A stretch of 9,782 nt of DNA from Chloroflexota bacterium (GTDB lineage Bacteria > Chloroflexota > Anaerolineae > UBA7937), in the NCBI GenBank assembly GCA_003453555.1, contig DMLA01000086.1, positions 1-9,782 of the forward strand, read 5' to 3'. Of the stretch, positions 6,109 to 9,782 are shown piece by piece. The position numbers were made by a program, and so were the translations under genes. Below the pieces are notes generated by a model. The model saw only the letters and a list, made by a program, of their open reading frames with translations. It was not told where the DNA came from and did no database searches. Numbering within the stretch: the first letter of the stretch is position 1; every line of letters begins with the position of its first letter.

Positions 6109-7071
6109 TTACTCCTTGGGGCCTCGCATTCGAGGCAAGACAGGACCCAGGAATCCGCCCCATCCTCGAACCTGGTCCAAGGCCGCCTGCAAGGCCCCGA
6201 AGTCGGCTCTTCTCCCTTCCAGCCAGGTGCGACGGGCCGAGGTGGGATCGGAGAAGAGCTCTTCTAACCCTTCGGCATCCTCCTCCTCGAGGAGCCCCCT
6301 TATCTCCTTGAGCCTTTCGATGAAGAGATCGATAGAGCGACAGAGGTTATCTACATTAGTGAGACAGATGTCGCGATAGGTATCTGGTTCCGAAGAGGGG
6401 AACTGGGTGACCCGCTCGAAGTTATGGGAGACGAGTTTAGTCATATCCTGCCAAGCGGGTGCCCGGGAGGCCATCCGGAATAGCGCTGCGGCCAAAAGAT
6501 AAGGGAGATGCTCGGCCACAGCCATCTGACCATCGTGCTCCGTCGGGTCCAGATAGAAGGGGGTGGCCCCCAATGCTCGCACCAGGTTGTCCATGAATTC
6601 CACGGCCTTAGGGTGGGCCCTGGGCGAGGGGGTCAAGCAATAGGTAGCCCCATGGAAGAGGTCCGCCCGAGCGGCCTGGATCCCGGTCTTTGCCTCGTCA
6701 ACGATGGGATCGCCACCGATGAAATGGGCCGTGGGGGGCAAGAACTCATCCGCCCACCGCAAAACTTTCTCCTTAGTGGTGGTCGTGTCGGTGACTATTA
6801 CCCCTTCCTTTAGATAGTCGGCTATGGCCTGGATGGTCTCTTTCACCGCTAGAACGGGGATGGAGATGATCACCAGATTAGCGCCCTCCACGGCGGAGAT
6901 GAGGTTCCATTCTGCCCTATCGATGGCTCCGATTTGGCAGGCCCTCTTGGCCGTAGAGGGATCTATATCGTGACCGACGATCTCGAACTCGGCCCCAGCC
7001 TCCTTGAGAGCCAGGCCGACGGAGCCGCCTATGACTCCCACCCCGATGATAGTAACCTTGGCTTGAGGCAT
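6109..7071 (-). CDS. Prephenate/arogenate dehydrogenase family protein (TyrA-like)
   Basis: This is a 320-residue NAD(P)-dependent dehydrogenase of the TyrA fold. In tyrosine synthesis TyrA oxidatively decarboxylates prephenate or arogenate. The Rossmann domain has IIGVGVIGGSVGLAL (8-22) and the acidic end of strand 2, GHDID (33-37). TDTTTTKEKV (94-103) and FIGGDP (117-122) then follow, with ARADLFHGATYCLTP (134-148), LDPTEHDG (174-181) and EHLPYLLAAALFRM (187-200). Canonical TyrA has GGHPMAG where this protein has GGDPIVD, and SHLPH where it has EHLPY, so the usual catalytic His is Asp121. Reaction and substrate are thus uncertain. The frame is open far upstream (to 7650) inside the M50 gene, but the ATG at 7071 has a strong AAGGAGG site and begins the Rossmann strand. 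It lies 17 nt after the M50 stop, in one operon. Confidence 0.88.
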   Translation of the reverse strand: MPQAKVTIIGVGVIGGSVGLALKEAGAEFEIVGHDIDPSTAKRACQIGAIDRAEWNLISAVEGANLVIISIPVLAVKETIQAIADYLKEGVIVTDTTTTKEKVLRWADEFLPPTAHFIGGDPIVDEAKTGIQAARADLFHGATYCLTPSPRAHPKAVEFMDNLVRALGATPFYLDPTEHDGQMAVAEHLPYLLAAALFRMASRAPAWQDMTKLVSHNFERVTQFPSSEPDTYRDICLTNVDNLCRSIDLFIERLKEIRGLLEEEDAEGLEELFSDPTSARRTWLEGRRADFGALQAALDQVRGWGGFLGPVLPRMRGPKE

Positions 7072-7088
7072 ATCTCCTCCTTGGAAGG

Positions 7089-7721
7089 CTAGCCTATCAA
7101 GAGAAGGAGGACTAGCCTGATGATAGGGTCCATCACTAAACCCAGAATGTTTACTCCGAAGAATCCCATGGCTAGGAGGAGCATAAGGAAGACAGGCCCG
7201 TAGGATTCGTATCGGGCTAGAGCATACGACCAACGGTAGGGAAGCAACCCTACCAGGAGCCTGAAGCCGTCGAGGGGGGGTATGGGTATGAGGTTGAAGA
7301 TGGCTAGGATCACGTTGACTAGGATAGTGGTGGTGACCACCATCTCTAGGGAGGGGATGATATTTCCTCTCAGGGTGGGCATCAGCAGGCCTAGGCGCAC
7401 GGGCAGGGCTAGAAAGGCCGCGGTGATGAGGTTCGCCAAAGGGCCGGCGAAGGAGACCATAGCCATCCCGCTCTTGGGACCGTTCCGCAGGTTGTAGGGG
7501 TTGACGGGGACGGGCTTGCCCCAACCGAAGCGTACCAAAATCAGCATCAAGGTCCCCAGGGGGTCCAGATGGGCCAAGGGGTTCAGCGTGAGACGCCCTT
7601 GGTATTTGGGGGTGGGATCGCCCAGTTGGTTGGCCATCCAAGCGTGGCAAAACTCGTGGACATCGATAGCCACCAGAAGGGCGATAGCGTTAGCGATGTA
7701 TTGCGCGATTACGGGTATCAA
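7089..7721 (-). CDS. M50 site-2-protease family membrane metallopeptidase
   Basis: This is a 210-residue polytopic membrane protein of the short rhomboid-free S2P (M50B) type. HEFCH (22-26) in the first helix binds zinc with its glutamate as catalytic base, and the third ligand D151 lies in FNLIPIPPLDGF (142-153). FAGPLAN (91-97) and GRLTLNPLAHLDPLG (42-56) are family landmarks. No PDZ domain is present, as usual for this small subgroup, whose substrates are mostly unknown. The start is TTG at 7721-7719, with AGAAAGGAG directly abutting it and an in-frame TAG 9 nt upstream. No nearby ATG or GTG precedes the zinc motif except a GTG too close to it, so TTG is the best choice despite the tight spacing. 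The TyrA-like gene follows after 17 nt. Confidence 0.92.
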   Translation of the reverse strand: MIPVIAQYIANAIALLVAIDVHEFCHAWMANQLGDPTPKYQGRLTLNPLAHLDPLGTLMLILVRFGWGKPVPVNPYNLRNGPKSGMAMVSFAGPLANLITAAFLALPVRLGLLMPTLRGNIIPSLEMVVTTTILVNVILAIFNLIPIPPLDGFRLLVGLLPYRWSYALARYESYGPVFLMLLLAMGFFGVNILGLVMDPIIRLVLLLLIG

Positions 7722-7729
7722 CTCCTTTC

Positions 7730-7747
7730 TCTATCTTAATTATAACA
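7730..7747 (-). promoter_or_regulatory. Extended -10 promoter of the M50-TyrA operon
   Basis: On the minus strand TGT-TATAAT occupies 7747-7739, a perfect -10 with the TGN extension; no good -35 is seen. Transcription would start near 7732, giving a leader of about 10-12 nt that contains the GAAAGGAG ribosome site. This contrasts with the divergent DUF951 promoter, whose transcript has no such site. Confidence 0.65.
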
Positions 7748-7763
7748 CAGGTGGCGGGAAAGG

Positions 7764-7801
7764 TTCGCCAGAGGGTTGGGGATATGATATAATTACTACT
7801 G
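7764..7801 (+). promoter_or_regulatory. Extended -10 promoter of the DUF951-MFS pair
   Basis: TGA-TATAAT (7785-7793) is a perfect extended -10; TTCGCC (7764-7769) with an 18-nt spacer is a weak -35. Transcription should start near 7800-7801. The first in-frame start is GTG at 7804, 10 nt after the -10, and ATG follows at 7810. No Shine-Dalgarno precedes either, so the message is leaderless or nearly so. Confidence 0.7.
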
Positions 7802-7809
7802 TTGTGGTC

Positions 7810-8028
7810 ATGGAGGTCCATCTAGGGGATGTGGTTCGGCTGAGGAAGAAGCACCCCTGTGGCAGTTATGAATGGGAGGTGGTTCGTCTGGGTGCTGATA
7901 TCGGCATTCGATGCCGGGGGTGCCAACGACGGGTGCTCTTGCCCCGTCGTACCTTCGAGAAGAGGGTGAAGGCTTTCCTCTCGCGGGGAAAGGACCCTTC
8001 TCTTGAGGCTGGAGCGAACCGGTGTTAA
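7810..8028 (+). CDS. DUF951 family protein
   Basis: This 72-residue protein starts MEVHLGDVVRLRKKHPCGS and continues with YEWEVVRLGADIGIRC and RGCQRRVLLPRRTFEKRV. This is the DUF951 pattern: an SH3-like small beta barrel with the HPCGS motif (15-19), CxxC at 35-38 and a basic C-terminal helix. Cys17, Cys35 and Cys38 could bind a metal, but this is inference. The function is unknown. Family members occur in Firmicutes and Chloroflexota, often near translation or cell-division genes. GTG at 7804 would add two residues (Met-Val) and fits the promoter spacing better, so the start is uncertain by two codons. The last 7 nt overlap the MFS start, so the genes are co-transcribed and probably translationally coupled. 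Confidence 0.9.
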   Translation: MEVHLGDVVRLRKKHPCGSYEWEVVRLGADIGIRCRGCQRRVLLPRRTFEKRVKAFLSRGKDPSLEAGANRC

Positions 8029-9410
8029 GGGCGTCACAAGAAGAGGGTTTCGGCGCGGTCATCAGGAATAGGCACTTCCTTTTCCTTTGGATCGCCCAGG
8101 CCATCTCCCAGACCGCTCAAAACGGCATCCATTTCGTGCAGATGGTGCTCATCGAGAAGTTGACCGGCTCCACTAGCCATATGGCGGTCATCATCTTTGC
8201 CTTTAGCCTCCCTGGTGTCCTCTTCAGTTCCTTCGCCGGGATCGTGGTAGACCGCTTATCGAACAAGGTGGTGATGATGGCTTCCAATGCATTGCGGGTG
8301 CTCACCGTCTCCGGCTATATCCTCTTTCTCTATACGTTGAGGGGGGGCTATCTCCTTTTGGCCCTCTATATCCTCACCTTCATATCCTCGGCTATCGGGC
8401 AGTTCTTCAGCCCGGCCGAGGCGGCGACCATCCCCCTCTTAGTGGGGGAGAAGAGGCTGCTCTCGGCGAACGCCCTTTTCAACCTCACTCTCATCACCAC
8501 CCAGGTGGTGGGGTTAATAATCTTGGCCCCACTGGGGGTCAAACTCCTGGGCATCGACCACTCCTTCGTCCTCATAGCGGTGATGTACCTGGCTGCCACG
8601 GTGCTCGTCTCTCTTCTACCCCGCGATGCGCCCAAATTAGAGCGCAACTCTCAGCTCTCTCCCCTAGAGGAGGCGTGGGAGGAGATCCAGGAGGGGTGGC
8701 GGTTTGTGGTCTCTCACCGCCCCATATTCCTGGCCATCTCTCACCTCACCCTAGTAGCCACCCTCTTCTTAACCTTGGCTATGTTGGCTCCCGGCTTCGC
8801 CGCTCGGGTGTTGCACCTCGCGCCAGAAGATGCCATCTATGTCTTCGCCCCGGCGGGGCTAGGGTTGTTTCTAGCCACCATCTTGGTTGGTCGCTACGGC
8901 CATCAGTTTCGCCGGGAGAGCCTCTCCAATACCGGCCTACTCACCCTAGGTCTCACCTTGATGGGGCTCACCTTTGTGGCAGGGAGGATGGGATCTTTCT
9001 CCCTCATCTCGCCCTTGACGGTGATCAGCGCCTTGGCCTTCTTTATGGGCGCGGGGGTAGCGATGATCAACGTTCCCGCTCAGACAGTGATGCAGGAGAG
9101 GTCACCGGCCGAAATCAGAGGCCGAGTCATCGCCTTCTATTTTACGACCTCCAACCTGGTAGCCATCCCTCCCATGCTCTTTATAGGGGTTGTGGCTGAT
9201 CAGATCGGTCGTCTCTTAGGTGACCCCAGCAAGGGCATACTTTCGGTGATGATCTTTCTGGCCTTGGTGGTCATTTTCGTTGCCGGGGTCAGCGTGTGGC
9301 GAACGCACCGGCTATCGCCGAGGGGCAAGAAGATAGGAGAACTCGCTGGCGAGAGCCGAGAAGGGGTCGGTCGCGCGCCTAAAGCGCCTGGCTCAGAACC
9401 TCCTACCTAA
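8022..9410 (+). CDS. MFS transporter (MFS_3/EntS-like exporter)
   Basis: This 462-residue major facilitator protein of the EntS-like MFS_3 branch usually exports siderophores, drugs or other small molecules by proton antiport. About twelve hydrophobic helices are visible (from about 18-38, 52-76, 84-106 and 108-128 to 403-425). The motif-A-like loop GIVVDRLSNK (73-82) is present, as is the second-half signature NVPAQTVMQERSPAEIRGRV (350-369). The hydrophilic tail (about 428-462) is long, charged and Pro-rich, so it is probably cytoplasmic. The start is GTG at 8022, preceded by GGAG at 8011-8014 with 7-nt spacing and overlapping the last codons of the DUF951 gene. The frame has no ATG nearby. 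The substrate cannot be told from the sequence. Confidence 0.92.
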   Translation: MLRASQEEGFGAVIRNRHFLFLWIAQAISQTAQNGIHFVQMVLIEKLTGSTSHMAVIIFAFSLPGVLFSSFAGIVVDRLSNKVVMMASNALRVLTVSGYILFLYTLRGGYLLLALYILTFISSAIGQFFSPAEAATIPLLVGEKRLLSANALFNLTLITTQVVGLIILAPLGVKLLGIDHSFVLIAVMYLAATVLVSLLPRDAPKLERNSQLSPLEEAWEEIQEGWRFVVSHRPIFLAISHLTLVATLFLTLAMLAPGFAARVLHLAPEDAIYVFAPAGLGLFLATILVGRYGHQFRRESLSNTGLLTLGLTLMGLTFVAGRMGSFSLISPLTVISALAFFMGAGVAMINVPAQTVMQERSPAEIRGRVIAFYFTTSNLVAIPPMLFIGVVADQIGRLLGDPSKGILSVMIFLALVVIFVAGVSVWRTHRLSPRGKKIGELAGESREGVGRAPKAPGSEPPT

Positions 9411-9429
9411 CCCTCTTCAACCTGCCCTC

Positions 9430-9782
9430 TTGCGAGACGAGGATATAGAAGCCTCAAAGGCGCTCCTTCGCCTCGGGACTCCTCTAGGGACGACCTTGGT
9501 CGTAGTGTCTATCCTCCTTTTGGCTTTCGCCCTCCGTCTCTATCGCCTCGCCGATAGCAATATCTGGTGGGATGAGGGGTGGAGCGTCTGGCTGGCCAGG
9601 TAGGATCTCTGGAGCATCGCTCTCCGCACAGCGGCTGATACGCATCCTCCCCTTCACTATTTCTTGCTTCACTTCTGGACTGCCATAGCGGGGGAGAGCA
9701 CCTTCGCGGTGCGCTTTTCCCCTCTTACTTTAGGCACTTTGGCCGTGGCTTTGCTCTAGCGGATGGGCAGGTCGATGGTAAA
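9430..9782 (+). pseudogene. GT39-like membrane glycosyltransferase, two in-frame TAGs, cut by window end
   Basis: The plus frame reads a hydrophobic segment (TTLVVVSILLLAFALRLYRL) followed by the first periplasmic loop SNIWWDEGWSVWLAR. A TAG at 9601-9603 comes next, and the same frame continues as DLWSIALRTAADTHPPLHYF and LLHFWTAIAGESTFAVRFSP to a second TAG at 9757-9759. It then continues as RMGRSMV to the window end. WWDEGWS with the catalytic-type Asp-Glu, the HPPLxYFLLH loop and GEStFAvRF are hallmarks of GT39/ArnT-type GT-C enzymes that transfer sugars from lipid-linked donors. No frameshift is seen. The start is unclear: the frame is open from 9337 with no ATG, and TTG at 9430 is the nearest candidate. 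It is either a recently dead gene, one with suppressed amber codons, or a sequence error. Confidence 0.7.

Noticed and set aside
6109..7650. A 513-residue fused protein, with the TyrA-like frame extended upstream through the M50 gene.
   Set aside because: The upstream part is a Pro/Arg/Ser-rich shadow of the M50 coding sequence; ATG 7071 with AAGGAGG is the true start.
7501..7809. Long N-terminal extension of DUF951.
   Set aside because: It crosses the antisense M50 start and both divergent promoters and encodes no DUF951-like sequence.

Overview
The window reads as a compact bacterial chromosome segment, most likely from a thermophilic member of the Chloroflexota. This is an inference. It rests on the GC-rich sequence with frequent AGG, AGA and ATA codons, the DUF951 protein, the TyrA-like and M50 pair, and two decayed genes whose recognisable parts (a GT39-type glycosyltransferase start and an 'LTPGETLSLSLYW'-type beta-sandwich domain) are typical of that phylum. 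No rRNA, tRNA, CRISPR array, insertion sequence or phage gene was seen.

Layout. (1) At 1-2085 on + lie a 5'-truncated dihydropteroate synthase (folP) and an M16 zinc peptidase, probably co-transcribed. (2) At 2086-3602 on + a short gap holds a promoter that sits directly against the start codon of an unrecognised membrane-anchored protein with an HExxH motif. (3) At 3560-5013 on - lies the exonuclease VII operon xseA-xseB. xseB overlaps the preceding + gene tail to tail by 43 bp, and xseA has a near-consensus promoter that ends 9 nt before its start. (4) At 5185-5400 on + is a dodecin-family protein, followed by hairpins. (5) At 5481-6054 on - is a graveyard of two broken genes: a radical-SAM N-terminal scrap, and a one-helix beta-sandwich protein with an amber codon and a frameshift. 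(6) At 6109-7721 on - are a site-2-protease-like M50 protein and a TyrA-like dehydrogenase in one operon. (7) At 7804-9410 on +, divergent from the M50 gene, are a small DUF951 protein and an MFS exporter that overlap by 7 nt. (8) From about 9430 to the window end on + is the start of a GT39-like membrane glycosyltransferase interrupted by two in-frame TAG codons.

The genes are mostly housekeeping: folate synthesis, protein quality control, DNA repair, aromatic amino acid metabolism and export. The more interesting signals are three promoters whose -10 box lies only 9-10 nt upstream of a usable start codon with no Shine-Dalgarno (likely leaderless mRNAs), a TyrA homolog lacking the usual catalytic histidine, a dodecin lacking the usual flavin-stacking tryptophan, an undescribed putative metallopeptidase, and a cluster of amber-interrupted genes. 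I found no convincing new multi-gene system.
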